This document shows positions 9,167 through 18,127 of a stretch of DNA of 64,000 bases, piece by piece. The DNA lies in assembly GCA_029945425.1 (NCBI GenBank), contig JAQSDV010000007.1:214325-278324 (forward strand), given 5' to 3'. The position numbers and the translations under genes were made by a program. Numbering within the stretch: the first letter of the stretch is position 1; the number at the start of each line of letters is the position of its first letter. This DNA is from a bacterium. Its GTDB lineage: Bacteria > Pseudomonadota > Alphaproteobacteria > Micavibrionales > UBA2020. The notes below the pieces were generated by a model that was not told the DNA's origin, did no database searches, and saw only the letters and a list, made by a program, of their open reading frames with translations.

Positions 9167-11195
9167 GCCGCATCCCTTCACGCGCCTGCCGGATCAGGCA
9201 GGGCGCATCCACAACATCGACCGCATGGCCGTCCGCAAGGGCGGAGCCCAGCGAACCGGAGCCGCTTTCGCGTTTCACCGCGACCTCGGGCAGCGCATCG
9301 ACCACGCCCAGCACGCTGTCGAAAATCAGCCCCGCCTCCGCATCGCCGTCGCGAATGACCAGCACGGGCTGGCGTTTCTTGTCGCCCTTCACGCCGTGAT
9401 ATGCGATCAGCGGCAGCAATCCGTTGCGATAGGCGATCACGCGGCGGCCGCCCGCATCCTCCACCTGCGACATATCCAGGCGTTCGATGCGCGAGAGATG
9501 TTCCAGCGGCACGGCGCGGTCGGAACCCGCACCGGCGCGGAACAGCAGCGCGGCGCGGCCATTGCTTTTGGGTGCCGCGATTTCCTTCGCCTCCTGTTTC
9601 GGCGCGGGCTCGATCTCCGCCTCGCGCGCGATGCCGGAGGGGTCGAGGATCAGCACCACGCCGCCATCGCCCAGCACCGCATTGCCCGAAAACAGCCGCA
9701 AACGCCGCAGCGCGGGCGATAGCGGCTTGACCACGATTTCCTCCGCGACGGATATGCCGTCGCAAATAATTCCGAACACGCCGCTGCCGGCATTCAGGAT
9801 AATGACAAAGGGGTTGAGCGATTTTGCCGCCAGTTCGTCCGCGCCGAAAACGGTTTGCAGCGATGCCAGCGGCACCAACTGACCCCGTAAGTCGAGAAAT
9901 TTTGCGCGGTTGATGCGCTCGATCCGGTGCGGCCCGCCGCGTTTCAGCGCCTCGACCTCGCGGATCGTGTTGCGCGGGATGGCGTAACGCTCGCCATCCG
10001 TTTTCACGACCAGCGCCGGGATGATGGCGAGCGTGAGGGGAATGCGCATCGTCACGACCGCACCCTTGCCCGCAGCAGAAGAAAGTTCGACCGTGCCGCC
10101 AATTTTTTCGATATTGGCGCGCACCACATCCATGCCGACGCGGCGGCCCGATAAGGCTGTCACTTCGCTGGCGGTGCTGAATCCCGGGGCGAAAACCAGT
10201 TGCTGGATTTGCTGCGGCGACATGCCGCGCGCCCGCGTGGCGGGGATCAGTTTGTGTTCGACGGCTTTTTGCAAAATCGCCGTTTCATCCAATCCGCGCC
10301 CGTCATCGGCGACGTCAATAATCACCTGCCCGCCTTCATGCCGTGCCGACAGGTGAATGACGCCTTCGGGCGGTTTTCCCTTCGTCACGCGCACCGCCGG
10401 TTTTTCTATGCCGTGATCGGCGGCATTGCGCAAAAGGTGCATCAGCGGGTCGCGGATGAGTTCCAGCACCTGCCGGTCTACCTCCGTCGAGCCGCCCGTC
10501 ATGTCGATCCTAATTTTTTTGCCGAGGTCGATTGCGATATCGCGCACAAGGCGCGGCAGCTTGCCCCATAAATTGCCGACCGGCTGCATGCGCGCCTTCA
10601 GCATGCTTTGCTGGAGCGCGGAGACGGTTTTATCCATCCGCTGCATCGGCTGTTTCGACCCTGCCGTCATATGCGGCAACAGCTGGTTGCGCGACAGCAC
10701 CAGCTCGCCCATCAGCGTCATCATATCCTCCAGCGTTTCGACGCTGATGCGCACGGATTTGGCGGAAACATCGTCCATCGCGGCGCTGAAGGCGCTGACG
10801 GCTTCGGGCACGTTCTTTTTCGATGCCGCTTCCATGTCGAGCAATTCGATCAGCGCCTTGTCCTCGCCCGGCGGCTCCACCCCCGTTTCGGCGATGCCGC
10901 CCACGATGCCCTTGATGCGGTCGAGCGACTGTAAAATCAGCGACACGGAATCCGTCGTCACCGGCACGGTGCCCGCACGATACTGGCTTAAGACACTTTC
11001 GGCATGATGCGTGACGTTTTCAAGGCGCGGCAGCCCCAGAAACCCGCAATTCCCTTTGACCGTATGCACAAGACGGAAGATGCGCCCGATCAACTCGCCG
11101 TCATTCGGATTTTTTTCGAGGCGCACGAGGTCGAGGTCAAGCGCGTTCAGCTTTTCCGTCGTGTCGGTCAGGAATTCCTGCATCAGCTCGTCCAT
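9141..11195 (-). CDS. cheA: Chemotaxis histidine kinase CheA with two CheW-like C-terminal domains
   Basis: A 684-aa kinase. P1 has the phosphorylated His44 in RLVHTVKGNCGFLG. About 40 residues later the P3 dimerisation helices begin (ISVETLEDMMTLMGELVLSR), so the CheY-binding P2 domain appears to be missing. The ATPase has the N box (HLLRNAADHGIEKP), G1 (VADDGRGLD) and G2 (GRRVGMDVV). A P5 CheW-like regulatory domain (PALVVKTDGERYAIPRNTIR) follows, and after an alanine/glutamate-rich linker a second CheW-like stretch (RAALLFRAGAGSDRAVPLEH onward) ends the protein. The ATG at 11195 is preceded by AAGGAGG nine bases away; an upstream in-frame start at 11267 lacks support. First gene of the operon. 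Confidence 0.95.
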   Translation of the reverse strand: MDELMQEFLTDTTEKLNALDLDLVRLEKNPNDGELIGRIFRLVHTVKGNCGFLGLPRLENVTHHAESVLSQYRAGTVPVTTDSVSLILQSLDRIKGIVGGIAETGVEPPGEDKALIELLDMEAASKKNVPEAVSAFSAAMDDVSAKSVRISVETLEDMMTLMGELVLSRNQLLPHMTAGSKQPMQRMDKTVSALQQSMLKARMQPVGNLWGKLPRLVRDIAIDLGKKIRIDMTGGSTEVDRQVLELIRDPLMHLLRNAADHGIEKPAVRVTKGKPPEGVIHLSARHEGGQVIIDVADDGRGLDETAILQKAVEHKLIPATRARGMSPQQIQQLVFAPGFSTASEVTALSGRRVGMDVVRANIEKIGGTVELSSAAGKGAVVTMRIPLTLAIIPALVVKTDGERYAIPRNTIREVEALKRGGPHRIERINRAKFLDLRGQLVPLASLQTVFGADELAAKSLNPFVIILNAGSGVFGIICDGISVAEEIVVKPLSPALRRLRLFSGNAVLGDGGVVLILDPSGIAREAEIEPAPKQEAKEIAAPKSNGRAALLFRAGAGSDRAVPLEHLSRIERLDMSQVEDAGGRRVIAYRNGLLPLIAYHGVKGDKKRQPVLVIRDGDAEAGLIFDSVLGVVDALPEVAVKRESGSGSLGSALADGHAVDVVDAPCLIRQAREGMRHDLPDLIL

Positions 11196-11279
11196 GCGCC
11201 AGCGCCTCCTTGTACTGTTACAAGGATGGGGCAGAAGCATTAAATTTCGATTATCCGCAACATACACGCGTATGCGAAA

Positions 11280-11801
11280 TCAGTGTTTCATCTTAAAAAC
11301 GGCGGGCTTCGGCGCTTTTGTGGGTTTTTCGGTGCGGACGCCGTGTTTTTCGATATGGGCGTTGAAGGCGCGGCGGCGGCTGAAATCGGGGTCCTGTTCC
11401 TCGAAACGTTCCTGAATGCGGGCAGCGGTTTCAGGCTTGAAATTCCCCTGCGAAAGTTCATAGGGCGTTTTACCCGCCTCGTTCGCTTGCGCGAAATTCG
11501 CGCCCAGCGCCAGCATCACACCCATGCTTTTTTCGTTGCCGCCGCGGGCGACCATATGCGCGGCAGTGTCGCCGCGATTGTCTTTCTGGTTGATGACTGC
11601 GCCGTTGTTCAGCATCGCCTTCATCACGTCCTGGTTTCCGGTGGCGACCGCCAGCATCAGCGGCGTCTGGCCGCGCGCGTTCTGCTGCGAAAGGTCGGCA
11701 TGCTGGATGAGGAATTTGATCTGGTCGAAATCCGGCCGCTGCTTGCCGAATTCGGCAATCAGGTCCTGTCCGTATTGTGCGGCTTGCGGATTGGTGGTCA
11801 T
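11280..11801 (-). CDS. Ankyrin-repeat protein
   Basis: A 173-aa soluble protein with about three ankyrin repeats between residues 37 and 120 (RGQTPLMLAVATGNQDVMKA, RGDTAAHMVARGGNEKSMGV, AGKTPYELSQGN). Ankyrin repeats bind protein partners; the partner is unknown. No signal peptide is visible. The C-terminus is basic (APKPAVFKMKH), similar in style to the end of the unrelated protein at 18922-19680. A TTGACA (minus strand, 11853-11858) lies 15 bp from TAGAAT, a possible but short-spaced promoter. It sits upstream of cheA in the same orientation, 85 bases away, but chemotaxis involvement is only a guess. Confidence 0.8.
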   Translation of the reverse strand: MTTNPQAAQYGQDLIAEFGKQRPDFDQIKFLIQHADLSQQNARGQTPLMLAVATGNQDVMKAMLNNGAVINQKDNRGDTAAHMVARGGNEKSMGVMLALGANFAQANEAGKTPYELSQGNFKPETAARIQERFEEQDPDFSRRRAFNAHIEKHGVRTEKPTKAPKPAVFKMKH

Positions 11802-11993
11802 GGTTTCGATACTCGTTTCTCGGTTATATCCATTCTATCTTACCGGGAATTATGTCAATCGTCCGGTCTTTTCTTCCTTTATTCACTCTGTCCAATAACC
11901 GTTTATCCCCTTAAACATAACACAATAATGCGTAAAACGCAACTATTGAATGATAGCGAATTGATTCTACAGGTGAATAACGATGCGGCGGGA

Positions 11994-12635
11994 TCAGGCC
12001 GTATGCAGCTGGAATTCCACGCGGCCGAATTCGGCCTGCGATGTCCATGACAGTTTCAGGTCGAAGACTTGCGCGAACTTGCCCGTCACATAGGCATGCA
12101 CCGAACGCGGGTCGAGATCATCGGCGGGGGTTTCACCGCGCAGCGCCGCTTCGGCCCCTTCGCGGAAGCCCGGGTTCTTGCCGGTCACCATGATCTTGAG
12201 GCCCTTGTTGCCTTCGAGCGAGGTAACGGAAATCTTGCCTTCGCCATGGTTGCACTCTTCGGCAAGCACCAGCAGGTTCAGCAGCACTTTAAAAAATCCG
12301 CGCGGCGGCATGGAATATTTGACGCCCAGATCGGGTTCAAACTCCGCCTGAATGCGGCCGGATTTCAAAAGGTCGGAGAACACGTCGCGGATATCCTTGA
12401 AGCCGACATTCTTGTCGGTGCCCGCCGCGCCGTAGGACAAACGGAACGCCTTCAGGCGGATGGAGGCCTGCAGCGCGCTGTCGGCGATCAGCTTCATCGC
12501 TTCTTCGCCCGCGTCATCGCCCAGTTCCTGCATCAGCTCGACGCCGTTGCTGACCGCGCCCACGGGGCTGACCAGATCGTGGCAGATGCGCGATGCGATC
12601 AATTCCATCACGCGCGGGCTCAGCAGGACATCCAT
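11994..12635 (-). CDS. chpT: Histidine phosphotransferase ChpT
   Basis: A 213-aa protein whose first helix has the phosphorylatable His19 in ASRICHDLVSPVGAVSNGVE, the diagnostic ChpT sequence. The C-terminal half is a degenerate ATPase-like fold that lacks obvious N and G boxes (SMPPRGFFKVLLNLLVLAEE, then LKIMVTGK). ChpT passes phosphate from the hybrid kinase CckA to CtrA and CpdR. Here it lies 24 bases after a phosphomannomutase gene, with an AAGGGG ribosome binding site, and about 6 kb from ctrA. CckA is not in the window. Confidence 0.9.
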   Translation of the reverse strand: MDVLLSPRVMELIASRICHDLVSPVGAVSNGVELMQELGDDAGEEAMKLIADSALQASIRLKAFRLSYGAAGTDKNVGFKDIRDVFSDLLKSGRIQAEFEPDLGVKYSMPPRGFFKVLLNLLVLAEECNHGEGKISVTSLEGNKGLKIMVTGKNPGFREGAEAALRGETPADDLDPRSVHAYVTGKFAQVFDLKLSWTSQAEFGRVEFQLHTA

Positions 12636-12659
12636 GATATTCCCCTTGGTTTTAAAAAA

Positions 12660-14069
12660 TTAGAACGGCGATCCGATACCGCTTTGTTTCAACTGGTCGA
12701 TCAGCTGGTTTTTCAACCGCTCCAGACCTTCGGCATTAAAGCCTTCGGCGCGGATGGTCAGCGCGTCTTCGGTGTTCGACGGGCGCATCAGCCACCAGCC
12801 GTCGGGCGTTGTGACGCGCACGCCGTCGATATCGATGATTTCGATGTCCTTCGCCGCTTCCTGTTTCAGGCGCGCCTTGATTTCGGGCGCGATGTCGAAT
12901 TTACGTTCCGCCGGAACGTGGAAACGGATTTCGGGGGTATTCTGCATTTTCGGCAGATGCGCGGTCAGCTCCGACAGCGACTTGCCCGAATGGCTGAGGA
13001 TGTTGAGCAACCGCACGGCGTCATAGATCGCATCGTCAAAGCCGTAATATTTATCGGCAAAGCAGATATGGCCCGCCAGTTCACCCGCCAGCGGCGCGTT
13101 CAATTCGCGCATCTTTTGCTTGATCAGCGAATGGCCGGTGATCCACATGACGGGTTTGCCGCCAAGGCGTGCGATTTCATCGAACAGCACGCGGCTGCAT
13201 TTCACGTCGGCGATAATATACGCGCCGGGATGGGTTTTCAGCACTTCCTGCGCATAGACCGCCATCAGCAGATCCGCCCACAAAATGCTGCCATCGCCAT
13301 CGACCGCGCCGATACGGTCGGCATCGCCGTCAAAGCCGATGCCCACATCGGCCTTCACGTCTTTCACCAGCTTTTGCAGGTCAACGAGGTTTTTGGCGAC
13401 CGTCGGGTCGGGATGGTGGTTGGGGAAGGTGCCGTCGATTTCATCGTAAATCAACGTATGCTTGCCGGGCAGTTTCTTGACCATGCGGCGCAGGATTTCG
13501 CCCGCCGCGCCATTGCCGTTATCCCATGCAACGTTCAGGTCTTTCGGGCCGTCATAGGCCGCGACCAAACGATCGACATAGATGTCCTGAATATCGATTT
13601 CGGTGACAGTGCCCTGGCCTGCGTCGAAATCGCCTGCAGCCACCATCTTGCCAAGCTTCTGGATGTCCGCACCGAAGAACGACTGGTCTTTGAACGTCAT
13701 CTTGATGCCGTTATACGACAGCGGGCTGTGGGAGCCGGTGATCTGGATCGCCGCATCAAGGCCGCGCGACTTCATCGTGAAATAGGCCATCGGCGTGGGG
13801 CCAAGGCCAATCGCCTCGACCGTCAACCCGCAATCCATCAAGCCGCGAATGGCGTTCTCGGCAAATTCGGGGGAGCTTTCGCGGCCGTCATAGCCCACGG
13901 CAATCGTCGTGCCGCCTTTGCGTTTCAGGATGGTGCCAAAGCCGCGGCCGATGAAATAGCAGTCGTCCGCCTTCAACGTATTGCCCACCGTGCCGCGGAT
14001 ATCGTATTCGCGCAGAATGCTCTGGTCGAAGATATGTGTGGCGGCGAAGGTTTTCTTGGCTGTCTGCAT
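12660..14069 (-). CDS. Phosphomannomutase/phosphoglucomutase
   Basis: A 469-aa alpha-D-phosphohexomutase interconverting hexose 1- and 6-phosphates for polysaccharide precursors. Four-domain hallmarks are present: the N-terminal REYDIRG, the catalytic phosphoserine loop ITGSHSPLSYNGIKM, the Mg-binding GFDGDADRIG, a sugar-binding GE segment (PLAGELAGHICFADKYYGFD) and the phosphate-binding RPSNTEDALTIRAEG. The ATG at 14069 gives the usual short N-terminus; a longer frame to 14138 adds 23 residues with no family match. The manB/algC type fits better than pgm or glmM because of the RPSNTED and GEL segments. It shares a transcription unit with chpT. Confidence 0.92.
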   Translation of the reverse strand: MQTAKKTFAATHIFDQSILREYDIRGTVGNTLKADDCYFIGRGFGTILKRKGGTTIAVGYDGRESSPEFAENAIRGLMDCGLTVEAIGLGPTPMAYFTMKSRGLDAAIQITGSHSPLSYNGIKMTFKDQSFFGADIQKLGKMVAAGDFDAGQGTVTEIDIQDIYVDRLVAAYDGPKDLNVAWDNGNGAAGEILRRMVKKLPGKHTLIYDEIDGTFPNHHPDPTVAKNLVDLQKLVKDVKADVGIGFDGDADRIGAVDGDGSILWADLLMAVYAQEVLKTHPGAYIIADVKCSRVLFDEIARLGGKPVMWITGHSLIKQKMRELNAPLAGELAGHICFADKYYGFDDAIYDAVRLLNILSHSGKSLSELTAHLPKMQNTPEIRFHVPAERKFDIAPEIKARLKQEAAKDIEIIDIDGVRVTTPDGWWLMRPSNTEDALTIRAEGFNAEGLERLKNQLIDQLKQSGIGSPF

Positions 14070-14165
14070 GGGCGATATTCCGGAAAATGATGAGATTATA
14101 GTGTCATTAGTTTTATCCCACCCCACCCGTTCGGGCAAGCAAACGCCTGCCCTGCAGTTTTCATA

Positions 14166-14193
14166 TTGCCAAGGTATATTATTTCACTATAGT
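14166..14193 (+). promoter_or_regulatory. Promoter for the 14216 gene
   Basis: TTGCCA (14166-14171), 16 bp spacer, TATAGT (14188-14193). The -10 overlaps a GTG at 14192 that could be mistaken for the start codon of the next gene. Transcription would begin near 14200, leaving a leader of only about 15-20 bases. Confidence 0.6.
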
Positions 14194-14215
14194 GGAACCC
14201 CTTAACCAGATTCTA

Positions 14216-14779
14216 ATGGATGCCATGAAGCGTTTGCCCCGCGAAAAAATCAGCGAAGAATTCAACGCCGCAAAGGGCGAGTTCGCAAGCTATGGCGCGA
14301 AATCGGGCTTCGACCTCGCGCTGCAAAATATCAGCACCGCGATCGGTGAATTGAAGGAAGCGGGCATCGATGTTTCGCTGGAAATTTTCGGCGATGCATC
14401 GGAACAGGCGTTTGATTTGTTCCCCACCACCAGCGTCACCGTGCCAATCAGCGGCGTGCTGCGTATCGGCCCGATCCAACGCCTGTTTGCGCTGGCCACC
14501 AAATCCGACAGCAAGAACGTGATGATTATCGGGTTGTCGAATTACGATATCCGCTTTAACGGGCCGGATGCGAAACTGGCGGATGGCGAAATTTCCGGCA
14601 AGGTGCGGGGTCTCAATTTCGACCTGAAAAAAGACCCCGAAGCCTTGGTGAAATTCCAGCAGGAAATCATCAACCACGCCGCAAGAAATGCCGTCGTGAA
14701 CGACAATGACGCGGCGCAGGTGTTCGACAGCGCGGCTGCCTTGCGCAAATCCACGCTTATCCGTCCGAAGGCTCCATGA
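14216..14779 (+). CDS. Hypothetical protein
   Basis: A 187-aa protein I do not recognise. It begins MDAMKRLPREKISEEF and has an amphipathic N-terminal helix, a central part with alternating beta-like stretches (TTSVTVPISGVLRIGPIQRL, KNVMIIGLSNYDIRF) and a charged C-terminal part. No signal peptide, membrane segment or metal motif is visible. A GTG at 14192 is in frame but lies within the -10 element, so ATG 14216 (or 14225) is preferred; neither has a clear ribosome binding site. The stop overlaps the next gene by four bases (ATGA), implying a shared unit with the rRNA methyltransferase. Confidence 0.75.
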   Translation: MDAMKRLPREKISEEFNAAKGEFASYGAKSGFDLALQNISTAIGELKEAGIDVSLEIFGDASEQAFDLFPTTSVTVPISGVLRIGPIQRLFALATKSDSKNVMIIGLSNYDIRFNGPDAKLADGEISGKVRGLNFDLKKDPEALVKFQQEIINHAARNAVVNDNDAAQVFDSAAALRKSTLIRPKAP

Positions 14780-15687
14780 GCGATTTTGCAGCCTATCTGG
14801 CGCCCGAAGGTTTCGTCCATGAACTGGTGGCGGAGCTGGGCGACGATGTGCAGGATGTGCATGAACGCCTCGTCATTTCCAAGGCACCTGCGCGCCGCGT
14901 GATCTGGGCGGAAAACAGCTGGCTGAACCCGCAATGGATTGAAATATCCTCCATCGGCGACGCCGCGAAGAAATTAAAAGCATTACAGCGCAACTGGTGG
15001 AATTACGGTTTCGATTTCCACCGCCGCAGCGGACTCATCACCGAAAAACTGCCGCATGTGGGCGGCAAGCCGCTGAAATTCGGGCAGCCGCTGATTACAG
15101 CACCATTAGGGTCATGGACGCTGGTGAAGGAAAACCTGCTCCTCGCCTCGGCTTCCTGTTCCGAACCCGTGCCGAACGGCGCGTATAAATTCGACGAAGA
15201 CAGGGGGGAGCCGCCCAACCGCGCCTACCTGAAATTGTGGGAAGCCCTGACCCGTTGCGGCAGGATGCCGAAAAACGGCGAGACCTGCATCGATTTCGGC
15301 TCCGCCCCCGGCGGCTGGACATGGGTTCTGCACGCGCTGGGCGCGAATGTCATCAGCGTCGACAAGGCACCCCTCGCCCCGAACATCGCGAAGCTGCCCC
15401 GCGTGAAATACATGGAGCAAAGCGCGTTTTCGATTGCACCGAAGGATGTCGGCCCCGTTGACTGGCTGTTTTCCGATGTCATCTGCTACCCCGAACGCCT
15501 CTTCCGCCTTGTGAGCGAGTGGCGCGAGCAGGGTTTTGCGCGCAACTTTGTAACTACGATTAAATTACAAGGGGATACCGACTTCAAGGCCATCCAGCCC
15601 TTCCTTGACATCGAGGGGTCGTATGCTATCCATTTATATCATAACAAGCATGAAATAACCTGGTTCAGTCTGGAGAAACCCGTATGA
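14776..15687 (+). CDS. RlmM-like 23S rRNA 2'-O-ribose methyltransferase
   Basis: A 303-aa protein with a Rossmann methyltransferase domain of the FtsJ/RlmM type after an N-terminal RNA-binding-like region (1-130). Motif I is CIDFGSAPGGWTWVLHALGA near residue 175. The likely K-D-K-E catalytic set is visible as WLFSDVIC, TTIKLQGDTDF and NKHEITWFSL, with the first lysine in the N-terminal part of the domain. RlmM methylates C2498 of 23S rRNA in E. coli; the exact target here is inferred. The gene overlaps its neighbours by four bases at both ends. Confidence 0.8.
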   Translation: MSDFAAYLAPEGFVHELVAELGDDVQDVHERLVISKAPARRVIWAENSWLNPQWIEISSIGDAAKKLKALQRNWWNYGFDFHRRSGLITEKLPHVGGKPLKFGQPLITAPLGSWTLVKENLLLASASCSEPVPNGAYKFDEDRGEPPNRAYLKLWEALTRCGRMPKNGETCIDFGSAPGGWTWVLHALGANVISVDKAPLAPNIAKLPRVKYMEQSAFSIAPKDVGPVDWLFSDVICYPERLFRLVSEWREQGFARNFVTTIKLQGDTDFKAIQPFLDIEGSYAIHLYHNKHEITWFSLEKPV

Positions 15688-17762
15688 GCTATAAAGGCGA
15701 CGAGCACCTGAAATCCCTCCTCTCGGCCTCCGGCGAAAAACGCTCGGTCGAGGAAGTGAAGGAAACGCTGCGCGGTATCAACGCCGCGCCCGCCGACCTT
15801 GGCGAACCGCAACGCTGGGCGCGCCTGTTCCAGACCAACGACAATGCCGAAACCGTGCAGCAGCTGGCCGCGCTGAAAGAAAACCTCGCCGCGAACCAGA
15901 ACAATGTGCAGCAGGATAAACTGGCCGACCTGCGCGCCGAAATGGCAAAGCGCGGCGTCGATGGTTTCTACATTCCCCGCGCCGATGAATTTCAGGGCGA
16001 ATATGTGCCCGCCCGCGCCGAACGCCTGGCATGGATCACGGAATTCACCGGTTCCGCCGGTTACGCGGTCGTGCTGAACGACAAGGCCGGTTTCTTTACC
16101 GATGGCCGCTACACGCTGCAATCCCGCGCGCAGGTGGACGACAAATCGTTCCAGATCTGCAACGTATCCGAAAATCAGGCGCCCATCCCGACCATGACGC
16201 CGGTTGAATGGATTGAAAAGAATTTGCCCGCGGGCGCGCGCTTCGGCGTTGATCCCTGGGTACATACGCCCAACGATTTGAAACGCATCAAGGATGCGGT
16301 TGAAAAGGCAGGCGGCGCGCTGGTGCTGCTGCAGGACAACCCGCTGGACGCGGCATGGAAAGACCAGCCGCCCGCGCCGCTTGCCCCTGTCGTGCCGCAA
16401 CCGCTGCAATATGCAGGCAAGACATCGGACGACAAGCGCGACGACCTCGCACACGCACTCGCCGCCAAGGGCGCGGATGCGATCGCGGTCGCGCTGCCCG
16501 AAGAAGTTGCATGGCTTCTCAACATCCGTGGCGGCGACGTGCCCTGCACGCCGTTCGCCCTTTCCTATGCCATCGCGCATAAGGACGGATCCGTTGACTG
16601 GTATATCGACAGCCGCAAGGTGACCGAGGAAACGAAGGCATGGGTGGGCGCCGATGTGCGCCTGCACGACCTTGCGGAATTCGCGGGCGGCATCGAGGCC
16701 TTGGCGAAACAGGGTAAGAAGGTCTGGGTTGATCCCGGCTCCTCCCCCGCCAAGGTCGAAGACATCATCAAAACGGCGGGCGGCACCATGATTGCCGAGA
16801 AAAGCCCGATCCAATTGATGAAGGCGAAAAAGAACGCGGTGGAGATTCAAGGCACGATCGACGCGCATATCCGCGACGGCGTGGCGGTCACGCGGTTCCT
16901 GTCCTCCATCTGCGGTCAGGGTCAGGCGGCGAAGTATGACGAGCTGACGGCATCCGACCTGCTGCAATCCTTCCGCGAGGAGGGCAAAAACTTCCGCGGC
17001 CTCAGCTTCGACACCATTTCCGGTGCGGGCGGCAACGGCGCGATTGTGCATTACAGGTCGTCGCCCGAAACGAACAAGCCGCTGATCGCAGGGCCGATCT
17101 ATCTGGTCGATAGCGGCGCGCAATATCTGGACGGCACGACCGACATCACCCGCACCGTCGCGGTCGATAACGTGACGGCGGAGATGAAGGAACACAATAC
17201 CCGCGTGTTGAAAGGCCATATTCAGGTCGCCATGTCCGTCTTCCCCGAAGGCACTGTCGGCAAGGTGCTGGACGACAAGGCGCGTGCCGCGCTGAAGGAA
17301 GTCGGCCTCGATTACGCGCATGGCACCGGCCACGGCGTGGGCAGCTATCTTTCCGTGCATGAAGGCCCGGCCGGCATTTCACCGCGCTCCACCACCGTAC
17401 CGTTTGAAGCCGGCATGATTGTTTCCAACGAACCCGGTTTTTACAAGGAAGGCGCATACGGCATCCGTATCGAAAACCTTGTGACCGTGATCGACACCGG
17501 CAAAACGGATGCGGATGGCAAGAAACTGCTGGGCTTCAAGACGCTCACCATGGCGCCCATCGACACCAACCTTGTCGAACCCGCCCTGCTGACGCCCGAA
17601 GAACTGAAATGGCTGAACGACTACCACACGGAAGTCCGCAACACGCTGAAGCCGCTGCTGGATAAAGTCGACCCGAAAGCCGCCGAATTCCTCGTGAAAG
17701 CAACCCAGCCGATCAGCAAAGGCAACGGCCCGTCACCGAAGCTGCAGAATTTCTGTTTGTAA
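15684..17762 (+). CDS. Xaa-Pro aminopeptidase (M24B family)
   Basis: A 692-aa metallopeptidase that removes N-terminal residues before proline. Two creatinase-like N-terminal domains precede the pita-bread domain. Metal ligands are visible: the aspartates in YLVDSGAQYLDGTTDITRTV, the histidine in HGTGHGVGSYLSVHEG, and the glutamates in VSNEPGFYKEGAYGIRIENL. The length matches the long eukaryote-like aminopeptidase P form found in alphaproteobacteria, plus about 80 extra N-terminal residues (MSYKGDEHLKSLLSA onward) of charged character. No signal peptide, so cytoplasmic. The ATG overlaps the methyltransferase stop. Confidence 0.93.
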   Translation: MSYKGDEHLKSLLSASGEKRSVEEVKETLRGINAAPADLGEPQRWARLFQTNDNAETVQQLAALKENLAANQNNVQQDKLADLRAEMAKRGVDGFYIPRADEFQGEYVPARAERLAWITEFTGSAGYAVVLNDKAGFFTDGRYTLQSRAQVDDKSFQICNVSENQAPIPTMTPVEWIEKNLPAGARFGVDPWVHTPNDLKRIKDAVEKAGGALVLLQDNPLDAAWKDQPPAPLAPVVPQPLQYAGKTSDDKRDDLAHALAAKGADAIAVALPEEVAWLLNIRGGDVPCTPFALSYAIAHKDGSVDWYIDSRKVTEETKAWVGADVRLHDLAEFAGGIEALAKQGKKVWVDPGSSPAKVEDIIKTAGGTMIAEKSPIQLMKAKKNAVEIQGTIDAHIRDGVAVTRFLSSICGQGQAAKYDELTASDLLQSFREEGKNFRGLSFDTISGAGGNGAIVHYRSSPETNKPLIAGPIYLVDSGAQYLDGTTDITRTVAVDNVTAEMKEHNTRVLKGHIQVAMSVFPEGTVGKVLDDKARAALKEVGLDYAHGTGHGVGSYLSVHEGPAGISPRSTTVPFEAGMIVSNEPGFYKEGAYGIRIENLVTVIDTGKTDADGKKLLGFKTLTMAPIDTNLVEPALLTPEELKWLNDYHTEVRNTLKPLLDKVDPKAAEFLVKATQPISKGNGPSPKLQNFCL

Positions 17763-17775
17763 TTTTGGTTGTTCA

Positions 17776-18117
17776 ATGCGCGTTTTGCAGCATGTCGCTT
17801 TCGCGTCTGTTCTGTTTATGTCGACAGAAGCGGCAGCATTTTCTTGCAGGTCACCGCTATATATTTTTCAACAAGGTATCAAGAATAGCAGCCTAATTTT
17901 GCTCCAAATGGATATTGTGCTACTTGCGATTGCTATGTTGGTTACATGGCGGCACATATCCAAACTTAAGAAAAGCAGCAAGAAACCTTTTCTAAAACAG
18001 CCGCGAAAGCAATTAGCCAAAGCCTTTGCCATCTTCGCGTCGATAAACCTTCTTCCAATTGCACATCTGATTTTTGTGAATATCAAGATTCAGGCTTGCC
18101 CGATTATGGGCTATTGA
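17776..18117 (+). CDS. Small membrane protein, hypothetical
   Basis: A 113-aa protein with a possible signal or first hydrophobic segment (LQHVAFASVLFMSTEAAAF), a second membrane helix (LLQMDIVLLAIAMLVTW), a very basic loop (KLKKSSKKPFLKQPRKQL), and a third hydrophobic stretch (AFAIFASINLLPIAHLIFV). The base composition is visibly richer in A and T than either flank, which suggests recent acquisition or weak constraint. It begins 13 bases after the peptidase stop. I do not recognise the family. Confidence 0.55.
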   Translation: MRVLQHVAFASVLFMSTEAAAFSCRSPLYIFQQGIKNSSLILLQMDIVLLAIAMLVTWRHISKLKKSSKKPFLKQPRKQLAKAFAIFASINLLPIAHLIFVNIKIQACPIMGY

Positions 18118-18127
18118 CATTCGCTTC

